Shown here one piece after another: positions 52,559 to 60,032 of a stretch of 64,000 nt of DNA. The stretch covers positions 3,162,001-3,226,000 of the forward strand of contig OZ252214.1 in NCBI GenBank assembly GCA_965248935.1, in the 5' to 3' direction. The position numbers were made by a program, and so were the translations under genes. Below the pieces are notes generated by a model. It saw only the letters and a program-made list of their open reading frames with translations. It ran no database searches and had not been told where the DNA came from. Each line of letters begins with the position of its first letter. The first letter of the stretch is position 1. This DNA is from G032773895 sp965248935 (GTDB taxonomy: Bacteria > Pseudomonadota > Gammaproteobacteria > Pseudomonadales > Cellvibrionaceae).

Positions 52559-52632
52559 AGGCTCATAAGGGTTTCAGAAAGTATGAAACGTTCTTACTGG
52601 CATAGAAGGTTTTGCTTTGACATAAAAGCGGC

Positions 52633-53007
52633 ATGAGTAAGCCGCCAACCCCTCCTATTTTGCCTCGCGTTATCCGCGCTAAGTATTCCCCCGGTTATTT
52701 GGGGATGAGTCGCGATGTGTTTAACCGTGAGGTAAAGCCTTTTGTGACCCAAGTGCCTATTGGGTCACAGGGGGTGGGGTATGACCGGCTTGAATTGGAT
52801 GCTTGGTGGGAGCATCATAAACAACGTAACGGGTGGCCTGCCAAGAAAACTATGGGAGGTTCACTATGCCAAAACGGAAACATCGACGGTCAGGCATCTA
52901 TTGGTGCGACAAGCGCGAATTCTGGATCATCGACAAGGGTTGGAAAGGCGAACGAATATACTGCCTCACTTACTCGAATTGCCCAGATGAAGCCGAAGCG
53001 CTCTTAG
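52633..53007 (+). CDS. excisionase-like (AlpA/MerR-type HTH) protein
   Basis: 124 residues. The first 75 are AlpA/excisionase-like: YSPGYLGMSRDVFNREVKPF, then GVGYDRLELDAWWEHHKQRNG. The last 50 overlap the integrase gene in another frame and look low-complexity (SIGATSANSGSS). Excisionase-type genes placed just before and overlapping the integrase are usual in island integration modules. It probably sets the direction of recombination. Confidence 0.75.
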   Translation: MSKPPTPPILPRVIRAKYSPGYLGMSRDVFNREVKPFVTQVPIGSQGVGYDRLELDAWWEHHKQRNGWPAKKTMGGSLCQNGNIDGQASIGATSANSGSSTRVGKANEYTASLTRIAQMKPKRS

Positions 53008-54071
53008 ATGCTGAGTTAGAGAAATTACGCAAGGCAAAGTTGCACGGTGAAAGGCCGGTGTATGTGTTTCATCAAGCCGCTGAGCGGTATTTGGAAGAAA
53101 GGCAGCACACCGCAAATTTTGGTTTCCTAAAGCGGGCGGTTTTGAAGTTAATGCCTGCTATTGGGGATATGCCATTGTGTGAAATACATGATGGCACCCT
53201 TAAGCCTTTTATTCAGCAACGTATTAAGGCGGGTGTGGAAACCCGCAAGAAAGACTCAGTGACAGGAATGTTTTATAGCGTGAGGCGTGATATTAAATAT
53301 GCGTCGATCAACAAAGAGCTAGAGGTTGTTCGTACCATTTTAATTTCAGCTTGGCGGCGCTGGCGTTGTGATTTAACGGGAAAACCTTGGATTGATTCGG
53401 CCCCTATTTTGACGATGTTGCCGACCAAGCCAAATAAGGGAAGCCCAGCGGAGTCACACAGCGCTAAAACCTATTCACTGTCTTGGGATGAACAAGACAA
53501 GTTATTCCCTCTTCTTTCGGCCCGCTTACAGCGCATGTGTTTGTTTAAAGTGAATACAGGTACGCGAGAGCAGGAAGTGTGTCAGCTTCGCTGGGAATGG
53601 GAGCATGTTGTTCCAGAGTTGGGAATGTCTGTTTTTGTGGTGCCGGAAGGCTACGTCAAAAACGGGGAAGCTCGCTTGATTGTGATGAACCGAATTGCAC
53701 GCTCTGTTATTGAAGAGCAGCGCAAGGAGTGGGAAGGCAAAAGCGAGTTTGTGTTTCCTAACCCGAAAACAGATGAACCGTTTACACGCTTGCAAACGTC
53801 CAGTTGGAAGCAAGCATGGCTAAAAGCGGGTTTACCTACTGGCCCTTGGATACGGCAGGGTGTTCATACACTGAAGCATACCTGCGGCAGGCGCTTACGG
53901 GCGGCTGGTGTATCCAGAGAAACTAGGAAGGTGTGTCTTGGTCATCGCAACGGGGATATTACAACGCACTATTCTGCTGCTGAGGTAACTGAGTTACTGA
54001 ATGCGTTTGAATCTTTGTGTGAGCGTAAGGAAGGTATTGTTCTTAAAACCCAGTTGCGCGCGGTAGGGTAA
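52866..54071 (+). CDS. phage-type tyrosine integrase
   Basis: 401 residues from the ATG at 52866, chosen because PKRKHRRSGIYWCDKREFWII looks like an arm-binding start; an in-frame ATG lies at 52833. The catalytic domain has Arg (NTGTREQEVCQLRW), HTLKHTCGRRLR (HxxxR region) and the nucleophile Tyr in LGHRNGDITTHYSAAE. It overlaps the excisionase-like gene. A terminator and a tRNA-Arg-like 3' fragment follow within 180 bp, so the enzyme probably uses a tRNA 3' end as target. Confidence 0.92.
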   Translation: MPKRKHRRSGIYWCDKREFWIIDKGWKGERIYCLTYSNCPDEAEALLDAELEKLRKAKLHGERPVYVFHQAAERYLEERQHTANFGFLKRAVLKLMPAIGDMPLCEIHDGTLKPFIQQRIKAGVETRKKDSVTGMFYSVRRDIKYASINKELEVVRTILISAWRRWRCDLTGKPWIDSAPILTMLPTKPNKGSPAESHSAKTYSLSWDEQDKLFPLLSARLQRMCLFKVNTGTREQEVCQLRWEWEHVVPELGMSVFVVPEGYVKNGEARLIVMNRIARSVIEEQRKEWEGKSEFVFPNPKTDEPFTRLQTSSWKQAWLKAGLPTGPWIRQGVHTLKHTCGRRLRAAGVSRETRKVCLGHRNGDITTHYSAAEVTELLNAFESLCERKEGIVLKTQLRAVG

Positions 54072-54157
54072 ATGAGCCGTGTGTATCGGGGTGGTTGTAT
54101 AGGTTTTTTTGAAAAGTCCCACAAATCTCCCACAGAGTTTTGTGCGGATATAAAAAC

Positions 54158-54192
54158 GGCACTTAAGCTTTCACCTAAGTGCCTGTTTTTAC
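54158..54192 (+). terminator. terminator after the integrase gene
   Basis: GGCACTTA pairs with TAAGTGCC across a short loop (about 54160-54184), followed by TGTTTTTA. Just upstream, TCCCACAAATCTCCCACAG (54117-54135) also occurs with one difference at about 48338-48356. Confidence 0.75.
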
Positions 54193-54203
54193 ACTACTTA
54201 TAT

Positions 54204-54248
54204 GGCGCACCCGGAGAGATTCGAACCCCCGACCAAGTGGTTCGAAGC
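54204..54248 (-). other. tRNA-Arg-like 3' fragment (right att-like site)
   Basis: On the minus strand this reads TTCGAACCACTTGGTCGGGG, then GTTCGAATCTCTCCGGGTGCGCCA: anticodon loop CTTCGAA (anticodon TCG, Arg), variable loop, T-arm and acceptor with CCA. The 5' half of a tRNA is missing; homology stops in the anticodon stem, as at integrase attachment sites. The 26 bases 54223-54248 match 48219-48244. Not a working tRNA gene. Confidence 0.7.
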
Positions 54249-54490
54249 CAAGGTAGTAAAGCTTTTTTCTTTAATTTTCAATTGGTTAGCTCGGCACTTA
54301 TTGCACACAAAGCCCTATAATGCCTAACAATGTTGGATTTGTGGACACAAAATGGACACAGTCTGTTTTATACCTAGCCTGGAAGTAGTAATCAAAAATT
54401 GAACTTCGCGAGTGCCAAACCTTGAATATACTCCTCATTTAGTGTAAACAGAGAATAATCTGTTTTTAACCTGCTTAATGAGGTGAAAGA

Positions 54491-54766
54491 GTGTTTAATA
54501 GTTCAGATATCCATACAGTGACAGATTTCAGCCGAAAACCAGCGGAACACATCAAACGGCTCAATGAATCTAAGCGGCCTGAGATTTTAACCGTGAATGG
54601 CAAAGCCGCCGTTGTCGTCCAGGACGCCGAAACATACGAACGCATGGCGGAATTAGCGGAATACGCTGAGAGCATTAAGAGTATTCGACAAGCATTGTCA
54701 GAAGAGGGCAGGCCCTTGGAGCAATTCACCCGAGAATTTGAATCCCGACATGGAATCAAGCGGTGA
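54491..54766 (+). CDS. Phd/YefM-family antitoxin
   Basis: 91 residues. The N-terminal Phd fold (VTDFSRKPAEHIKRLNESKRPEILTVNGKAAVVVQDAETYERM) binds DNA, and the acidic C-terminal tail (SEEGRPLEQFTREFESRHG) wraps the toxin. The stop overlaps the GTG of the next gene (GTGA, 54763-54766). Autorepression is expected for the family. It is the first gene right of the right att-like site. Confidence 0.92.
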   Translation: MFNSSDIHTVTDFSRKPAEHIKRLNESKRPEILTVNGKAAVVVQDAETYERMAELAEYAESIKSIRQALSEEGRPLEQFTREFESRHGIKR

Positions 54767-55059
54767 AGACGTATCAGGTAGATATCAAGCCAACGGCAGA
54801 AAATGACCTAGAAAGGCGCTATCGGCAGATAGCAGAAGAGTCGCCACAAAACGCTATTAATTGGTATATGGATGTTATTTCAGCTATTGAAAAACTTGAT
54901 GTTCTGGCGGAGCGCTGCCCTATTGCTCCCGAAGATATTGATATTCAACGAGGTATTCGGCAACTTGTTATTGGCAACTATCGAGTTCTCTACCTGATTA
55001 ATGAAAGCGTTGTTGAGGTGCTGCATCTGCGCCATAGTCGTCATGCAAGGAAGCTATAA
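54763..55059 (+). CDS. ParE/RelE-family toxin
   Basis: 98 residues from GTG at 54763. ParE-like fold: KPTAENDLERRYRQIAEESPQNAINWY helices, then IRQLVIGNYRVLYLINESVVEVLHLRHSRHARKL. The ending is ParE-like (gyrase-directed) rather than RelE-like (mRNA cleavage), but the target is not proven. Coupled to the antitoxin by the 4-nt overlap. Confidence 0.9.
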   Translation: MKTYQVDIKPTAENDLERRYRQIAEESPQNAINWYMDVISAIEKLDVLAERCPIAPEDIDIQRGIRQLVIGNYRVLYLINESVVEVLHLRHSRHARKL

Positions 55060-55076
55060 CATCATTATCGTTGCAT

Positions 55077-55120
55077 AGAAACCCTTGATGGGGTCAATGC
55101 TGTGTTTGTTCGCATCAAAG
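55077..55120 (+). pseudogene. short fragment of an AbiEii-like gene
   Basis: GAAACCCTTGATGGGGTCAA and the next 24 bases match, with few differences, bases 59205-59247 of the AbiEii gene. No more of the gene is here. It shows that a second abiE copy was once nearby or that recombination left a scrap. Confidence 0.7.
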
Positions 55121-55154
55121 GAATTGGCGGCAAGAGTGCATCATAGGTTGGTGG

Positions 55155-55463
55155 CTATCCACCCGTTTCCAAAAATGCATCATTAGCTGCATCGGCTGAG
55201 CTTTGAATGTTGTCCTGTTTGTCTTGTTCTTCTTTATCGACAATGATTTTCTGGTTTTTTAGTTCGATGGTATCTTGGCGGTTGTCTTTATCTGTCCCGT
55301 CTCTCATGTGGTTTGTGTAGACTTCACTGTCAATTGATTTTGTTTGACTATTTGAATCCAGATCGTCTGAATCCAATGCAATCTGTAGCGATGCCATGAC
55401 GCCGTCGAAGCCTCCAGCTCCAGCCATCATTATCAATGCATTCGTTGTAGATGTTTTACTCAT
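55155..55463 (-). CDS. hypothetical acidic protein
   Basis: 102 residues: a short hydrophobic start (NALIMMAGAGGFDGVMASLQIAL), then an acidic, disordered tail rich in Asp, Lys and Gln. No clear RBS. Unknown; could be spurious. Confidence 0.4.
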   Translation of the reverse strand: MSKTSTTNALIMMAGAGGFDGVMASLQIALDSDDLDSNSQTKSIDSEVYTNHMRDGTDKDNRQDTIELKNQKIIVDKEEQDKQDNIQSSADAANDAFLETGG

Positions 55464-55691
55464 TTATAACACAGTTGATCTTTCGATCACTCCTTAAACA
55501 TATTTCCAATTCCATCCGTAGAATTGCTATCACTTGTTATTTTTCTAAGAATCATAGCAGGCTAGGGTTTCTATTATGTTAAGTTTCAAACACATTTATC
55601 TTAAATTTTATCTATCCATACGCTTTATCATTTTCTTTCTGAAAAAATAAACTTTGTGATACGTTTATAGTAGAAAGGGGTAGTAATATTT

Positions 55692-56021
55692 ATGACAGCG
55701 AACTCAAAATACATAGAAATCACACCTGAAATACTAAGTCGTTTGAGAACGCTTCAAGAAGACTCAGGAGTAAGCCCCAGAAAGTCATTACGTGGAAGGA
55801 AAGACAGACCAAAAGGGCTGAACGCAGCACAAATATCAGGATGGATTAAAGGTAAGGCAAAATCTGCGAGCAAATTCCGTATCGACTATGTCTTACATAT
55901 ATGGGAGAAGGAAGAAAAAATTGAAGGAGCAAGAAAGATTAATATCTCCAAATCAACTTCAGCGAAAAGCATATTTAGCAGTATCCTAGTATCAAGTTTG
56001 AACCGCGACAATAGTAATTAA
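55692..56021 (+). CDS. hypothetical protein, possible regulator
   Basis: 109 residues with RBS AAAGGGG 13 nt upstream. Basic; SPRKSLRGRKDRPKGLNAAQISGWIKGKAKSAS has the look of a DNA-binding helix-turn-helix without a clear family. It lies alone between the toxin-antitoxin pair and an IS30 remnant. Confidence 0.55.
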   Translation: MTANSKYIEITPEILSRLRTLQEDSGVSPRKSLRGRKDRPKGLNAAQISGWIKGKAKSASKFRIDYVLHIWEKEEKIEGARKINISKSTSAKSIFSSILVSSLNRDNSN

Positions 56022-56038
56022 ATTCCATAGTACATTTC

Positions 56039-56471
56039 CTATGGAGTTTTGTAATTGAATCGTTTCTTTGGTCTCTGATTGAGTTTTAGCGCAATTTGAT
56101 TACATTGCTGTTGAGATAGTAAGGCCATACTTTCAGTTTTCGGTAAGTATTGTCTAATTAACCCATTAACGTTTTCATTACTACGGCGCTCCCGTGAGTG
56201 GTATGGGTTTGCAAAATAGAATTTTACTGAATTAAGCACTTGAGTAGTGTTGATTTCTTCGTGAGCGTCGGCGCCTAGCTCGTGTTCGTCTTTGTGCTTT
56301 TGATGGCCTATAAGCCCCATCAATGATGTAGCACCGATTACGTTCTAGCTCACGATATAGCGTAGAAAAATGGCGCCCTAAGATGTCAGCAATTGTTCGT
56401 ATAGATAGACCTTGCAGCTTAAGTGCTGAAAGCGTTACTCTTTCGTCATAGGTGAGTTGCATATAAACCAT
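56039..56471 (-). pseudogene. IS30-family transposase remnant
   Basis: The N-terminal piece (56232-56471) is the IS30 helix-turn-helix (QLTYDERVTLSALKLQGLSIRTIADILGRHFSTLYREL). The C-terminal piece (56039-56323, another frame) has the IS30 end FANPYHSRERRSNENVNGLIRQYLP and LNQRPKKRFNYKTP. The middle, with most of the DDE core, is gone. Confidence 0.88.
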
Positions 56472-56539
56472 TACTTATCCTTGTTCTTGCCGGAATGGGA
56501 TAAGGCTTATTTTACAGCTCACCTTCTATATTTTATAAC

Positions 56540-56641
56540 GTGTCGCGGTTAGTATATGAATTCGGCAAGCATAATAAATTCCTCAAAGAACTTGGTTTAC
56601 CTCCGTTGCCTAGTCAATTCAGTAAAGCTATCAAGGATTAG
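56540..56641 (+). pseudogene. 3' fragment of an unknown gene
   Basis: An open frame without a good start reads SRLVYEFGKHNKFLKELGLPPLPSQFSKAIKD and stops at 56639-56641. It looks like the tail of a gene cut off by the IS30 remnant. Not identified. Confidence 0.3.
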
Positions 56642-56810
56642 GAGCCCTTGATGCTATCTCAATTTCAATATTTTCAAGTGAAGCTAAGGCATTCACATGC
56701 TCTAGTGTGTGAGGCTCACTTTTTACCAGTTCGTTAAAAATTTTCCTATGCTGGCCATAAAGCTCATTTTTGTTTTTTGCTGCCAGTTCGAATCTTGTTA
56801 TTAATCTCAT
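56631..56810 (-). CDS. 59-residue hypothetical protein
   Basis: The ATG at 56810 has AGAGGAA 6 nt upstream; an ATG two codons earlier touches the RBS. Helical, charged: RFELAAKNKNELYGQHRKIFNELVKSEPHTLEHVNALASLENIEIEIA. Unknown. The RBS gives some support. Confidence 0.45.
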   Translation of the reverse strand: MRLITRFELAAKNKNELYGQHRKIFNELVKSEPHTLEHVNALASLENIEIEIASRAPNP

Positions 56811-57139
56811 TGTCATTTCCTCTAGTTGGAGACCGTGGCCATCACGATCTTTGATAAGACGCGCTGGCGTGCATCGAGAAAAAATCGCACCTTTGGTTGG
56901 AACGTAAGAGGAAAAGCGCGCTTCGTCGCTTGGCGATAAAGTCTTTGTCGTATGTGCTTGAATAAGGTTGTTTTAAAGTCTGTTGGTTTCTAGTCTCTAT
57001 GGCTGAGATCGCTTGAGAGAAAATAGAAACTTGAATAGAACTGGGAAGCTTAAATTTATGAGGCTTCCCTAGTCGCTCTCGCTTGGACATATTTTTTTTG
57101 GGGAAAGGCTTTTCCCCTGCTGCAACCACGAAAGCTTTC

Positions 57140-57455
57140 GTGTTTTCCGATACCCCATTCTAGCGGGGATACCCCGCAACACCCCGATATGGAGTGAACG
57201 CTTTGGCGTTCAGCTTGAGGTCTCTATCTGTTCCCCTTTTGGGTAAACGTAAAAATATCACACAACTTGGCTCCATCAGACATCCCCCAGCCTTCCGCAC
57301 CCTGCGGGCTTGTGCAGGCAGGGCGGTTCCCCCTGTCTGGATTACGCCAAAACATGTGATCTTCGCTCGCCTCCCACGTTGTTCTGGCTCGCTTCTTTTT
57401 TTGGGGTTTTCAACCCCAAAAGGGGATGTGTTTTTTAGATGTAGGAGCAAAGACA
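57140..57455. other. leader region of ardA with inverted repeats
   Basis: GATACCCCATTCTAGCGGGG, then ATACCCCGCAACACCCCGATATGG (57160-57192) holds CCCC/GGGG pairings and a partial repeat. Then come GTGAACGCTTTGGCGTTCAG (a GAACGC/GCGTTC hairpin) and a C-rich stretch. No supported gene. Probably transcribed leader or regulatory DNA of ardA; single-strand promoters of this kind are known for ard genes on plasmids, which is a guess here. Confidence 0.4.
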
Positions 57456-57968
57456 ATGAGCGAAGAAATTAGAATATATGTGGCGTGCTTAGCGGTGTAC
57501 AACAATGGAAAATTACATGGGTGTTGGATTGATGCAACCAGCGATATTGATGATATCTGGGATCAAGTAAACGACATGCTGAATAGTTCACCAGAAGGAT
57601 TTGCTGAGGAGTGGGCTATTCATGATCATGAGGGTTTTGATGGTGTTAGTATTTCAGAGCATGAAGGTTTTGAAAGTGTGCAAGAGAAAGCGTTATTCAT
57701 TGAGGAGCATGGCGAGTTAGGCGCAGAGTTACTTGGCTATTACAGTGATATTGAAGAAGCACGAAAAGCCATCGAAGAAAGTTATTGCGGATGTCATACA
57801 AGTGTTGCTGACTATGCCCAAGAGCTAACCGAGGAAACAGGGAATATCCCTAGTCATTTAGAGATGTATATCGACTATGAACGCATGGGGCGAGACATGG
57901 AGCTAAGTGGGGATATATTCACCATCGAAATGGGCTATCAGGAAGTCCATATTTTTCAGAATCACTAA
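57456..57968 (+). CDS. ardA: antirestriction protein ArdA
   Basis: 170 residues from the ATG at 57456 (RBS AGGAGCAAAG). The start RIYVACLAVYNNGKLHGCWIDA, the middle WAIHDHEGFDGVSISEHEGFESVQ and the end GDIFTIEMGYQEVHIF match the ArdA family. It is very acidic, as a DNA mimic that blocks type I restriction enzymes. Found on conjugative and integrative elements, where it shields incoming DNA. A terminator follows. Confidence 0.95.
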   Translation: MSEEIRIYVACLAVYNNGKLHGCWIDATSDIDDIWDQVNDMLNSSPEGFAEEWAIHDHEGFDGVSISEHEGFESVQEKALFIEEHGELGAELLGYYSDIEEARKAIEESYCGCHTSVADYAQELTEETGNIPSHLEMYIDYERMGRDMELSGDIFTIEMGYQEVHIFQNH

Positions 57969-57977
57969 ATAGGAGGA

Positions 57978-58001
57978 GCCCCTGCCAAGGCGGGGGCTTT
58001 A
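57978..58001 (+). terminator. terminator of ardA
   Basis: GCCCCTGCC, loop AA, GGCGGGGGC (57978-57997), then TTTAAT. The stem is strong, the T-run short. Confidence 0.7.
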
Positions 58002-58010
58002 ATCTGCCGC

Positions 58011-58093
58011 GCTTTTGGGGCTCAGCTATTGGCCTTAGTTGCTCATGCTTCGCTTGTATTGTCTCTTGTCGAGCCAAACTGAGCCCCAAAAGC
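58011..58093. repeat. perfect 15-bp inverted repeat, 53-bp spacer
   Basis: GCTTTTGGGGCTCAG (58011-58025) and CTGAGCCCCAAAAGC (58079-58093). It lies between ardA and the AbiE operon. It may be a recombination or replication signal or a remnant of a small element. Confidence 0.75.
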
Positions 58094-58185
58094 AGCCCTT
58101 GCGCCTAGTCAGTCACAAGGGTAAAAGCAATGATGCCGCATTATTGCTCTTTTTCCAGTTGTTAGTTTATAAAATATAATATTTA

Positions 58186-58200
58186 GGTACTTTAAGTGCC
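58186..58200. promoter_or_regulatory. possible AbiEi operator
   Basis: GGTACTTTAAGTGCC is a near-palindrome 64 bp before the abiEi start. AbiEi proteins repress their own promoter by binding inverted repeats. Inferred from position. Confidence 0.35.
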
Positions 58201-58263
58201 GAAATATCTATTTTTTTAAACTCTTTAATTGAAATTGTTTAAAAATAAGAGTAAATTGGTACC

Positions 58264-59034
58264 ATGAGTACCGAAAAAGAATCAAAATTAAACGTTCTAC
58301 TTAGCACTCAGCCTTTAGGCATAGTGCTTTCTTCTGCATGGCTGGCAGAGCAGGGTTATAGCCTCGATTTGCAGAAGCGCTATAAGAAAAGCCAGTGGTT
58401 TGATTCTATCGGCACAGGTGCATTGATACGCCATGGCGACCAAGTGGACTATTTGGGGGGTATCTACGCATTGCAGTCCCAGCTAGGTCTTTGTGTGCAC
58501 CCAGCGGGTAAAACGGCTCTTTCATTGCAGGGAAAGGCTCACTATTTGGAGTTATCTACTAAGAAAGCGCAGCTTTTTGGTGGTAAGGATGAGAACTTGC
58601 CACTGTGGTTTAAAAAGCGTGATTGGAACTTGAATGTAGAGTGTAAGCTGACGAGCTTTTTACCCTCTGAGCTTGGCTTAGTAGAAATCGACCATAAGAG
58701 TTTCAAAGTAAAAATATCAAGTCCCGCGCGTGCGGTGATGGAATGCTTATATTTAGCGCCAAAGTTCCAGCCGCTTTTGGAAGTGTTTGAGCTGATGGAA
58801 GGCTTAAACAACTTGCGGCCAGCGACAGTTCAAAAACTGCTTGAAGCGTGTTCTTCGGTGAAGGTGAAACGCTTGTTTTTGTATTTGGCAGATAAAGCAG
58901 GCCATGAGTGGCTTAGTTATATCAAGCTGGACAAAGTTGATTTAGGGTCGGGTAAACGCGCCATCGTAAGCGATGGGGTTTATGTCTCGAAATATCAGAT
59001 AACCGTCCCCAAGGAATTGGAGTCAGCAGCGTGA
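58264..59034 (+). CDS. abiEi: AbiEi antitoxin (type IV toxin-antitoxin)
   Basis: 256 residues. The N-terminal winged helix (GIVLSSAWLAEQGYSLDLQKRYKKSQWFDSIGTGALIRHGD) and the AbiEi_3-type C-terminal domain (LNNLRPATVQKLLEACSSVKVKRLFLYLAD) are recognisable. It neutralises the nucleotidyltransferase toxin encoded next, without binding it, and represses the operon. It overlaps the toxin gene by 4 nt. Confidence 0.92.
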   Translation: MSTEKESKLNVLLSTQPLGIVLSSAWLAEQGYSLDLQKRYKKSQWFDSIGTGALIRHGDQVDYLGGIYALQSQLGLCVHPAGKTALSLQGKAHYLELSTKKAQLFGGKDENLPLWFKKRDWNLNVECKLTSFLPSELGLVEIDHKSFKVKISSPARAVMECLYLAPKFQPLLEVFELMEGLNNLRPATVQKLLEACSSVKVKRLFLYLADKAGHEWLSYIKLDKVDLGSGKRAIVSDGVYVSKYQITVPKELESAA

Positions 59035-59930
59035 ATGAAGCTTATGCAAAGCAGGCTAGGCTTCTTTTGGATGTATTGCCTGAAGTCGCTAAAGAAGAAT
59101 GCTTTGCTATGCATGGTGGGACAGCGATCAACCTCTTTGTGCGAGATATGCCAAGGCTGTCAGTCGATATCGACTTAACTTATGTCGAGATAGCTGAGCG
59201 CAAAGAAACACTTGATGGGATCAATGCCGCGCTTGTTCGCATCAAAGAGCGTATCGAAGGCTTGCGCCCATCGATACGTGTTCAGCACAAAGAAAAGGTC
59301 TGCAAGCTTCAACTGGATGATCGCGGTGTGATGATCAAAATTGAAGTCAACATGGTTGGGCGTGGCATATTAGGCGGCATTACTAAAGCTCAGCTTTGCG
59401 AGGCAGCACAAGAACAGTTTGACGCCTTCTGTGCCATGCCTATTGTACCGTTGGCACAGCTATATGGTGGTAAGCTTTGTGCGGCGATGGACAGGCAGCA
59501 TCCTAGAGATTTGTTTGATGTAAAGCTCTTACTTGAAAACGAAGGCTTTACCGATGAGATCAAGCGTGGGTTTATCTTTGGGTTGGTTAGCAGTAACAGG
59601 CCGACCCACGAAATGCTTAATCCCAACTTGCTTGATCAGCGAATAGCATTTGAGAACCAGTTTGAAGGCATGAGCACCATCACGTTTAGTTATGATGATT
59701 ATGAAGCCACAAGGGCAAAACTCATCGAAATAATTAAGGCCAATTTAGACGAGTCTGATAAGGCATTTTTGCTTAGCCTAAATCGCTTAGAGCCTGATTG
59801 GTCGATTTACGATTATCAAGACTTTCCATCGGTAAAGTGGAAACTCTTGAACTTAGAGAAGCTTAAAAAGGAAAACTCAGAAGGTTACCAGCAGCAATTG
59901 AGCGAGCTGGAAAGTATTCTGGCGGAATAA
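59031..59930 (+). CDS. abiEii: AbiEii nucleotidyltransferase toxin
   Basis: 299 residues. FAMHGGTAINLFVRDMPRLSVDIDLTYV has the GGT...DxD motif of the family; later KIEVNMV and QLYGGKLCAAMDRQHPRDLFDVKLLL are conserved. AbiEii-type toxins transfer nucleotides, reported for tRNA acceptor ends in related toxins, and stop growth when phage infects. Starts at GTG 59031 overlapping abiEi. A 44-bp scrap of a similar gene lies at 55077. Confidence 0.94.
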   Translation: MNEAYAKQARLLLDVLPEVAKEECFAMHGGTAINLFVRDMPRLSVDIDLTYVEIAERKETLDGINAALVRIKERIEGLRPSIRVQHKEKVCKLQLDDRGVMIKIEVNMVGRGILGGITKAQLCEAAQEQFDAFCAMPIVPLAQLYGGKLCAAMDRQHPRDLFDVKLLLENEGFTDEIKRGFIFGLVSSNRPTHEMLNPNLLDQRIAFENQFEGMSTITFSYDDYEATRAKLIEIIKANLDESDKAFLLSLNRLEPDWSIYDYQDFPSVKWKLLNLEKLKKENSEGYQQQLSELESILAE

Positions 59931-59997
59931 TGTATAGCGTGGTGGTTATTCGTTAGAATAGCGCGCTTTTTAGCCCCGAAGGGGTAATTTAACAAAC

Positions 59998-60020
59998 AAG
60001 TACAAATTTAAGTACAAATT
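59998..60020. repeat. 12-bp-period direct repeat before prfC
   Basis: AAGTACAAATT occurs at 59998-60008 and 60010-60020, ending 12 bp before the prfC start. It could be part of the promoter or leader, or an island-end signal. Confidence 0.5.
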
Positions 60021-60032
60021 AGGACTTTTGGG

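Noticed and set aside
54204..54300. Complete tRNA-Arg gene
   Set aside because: Only the anticodon loop to CCA is present; the D arm and 5' acceptor strand are missing.
54072..54320. 82-codon open frame after the integrase
   Set aside because: It runs through the terminator and the tRNA fragment (APGEIRTPDQVV is the usual artefact of translating a tRNA 3' end).
56842..57129. 95-codon minus-strand open frame
   Set aside because: It ends without recognisable features and has no RBS; composition is not protein-like. Possible but not supported.
57160..57472. Open frames on both strands upstream of ardA
   Set aside because: They lie in the repeat-rich ardA leader, overlap each other and lack an RBS.
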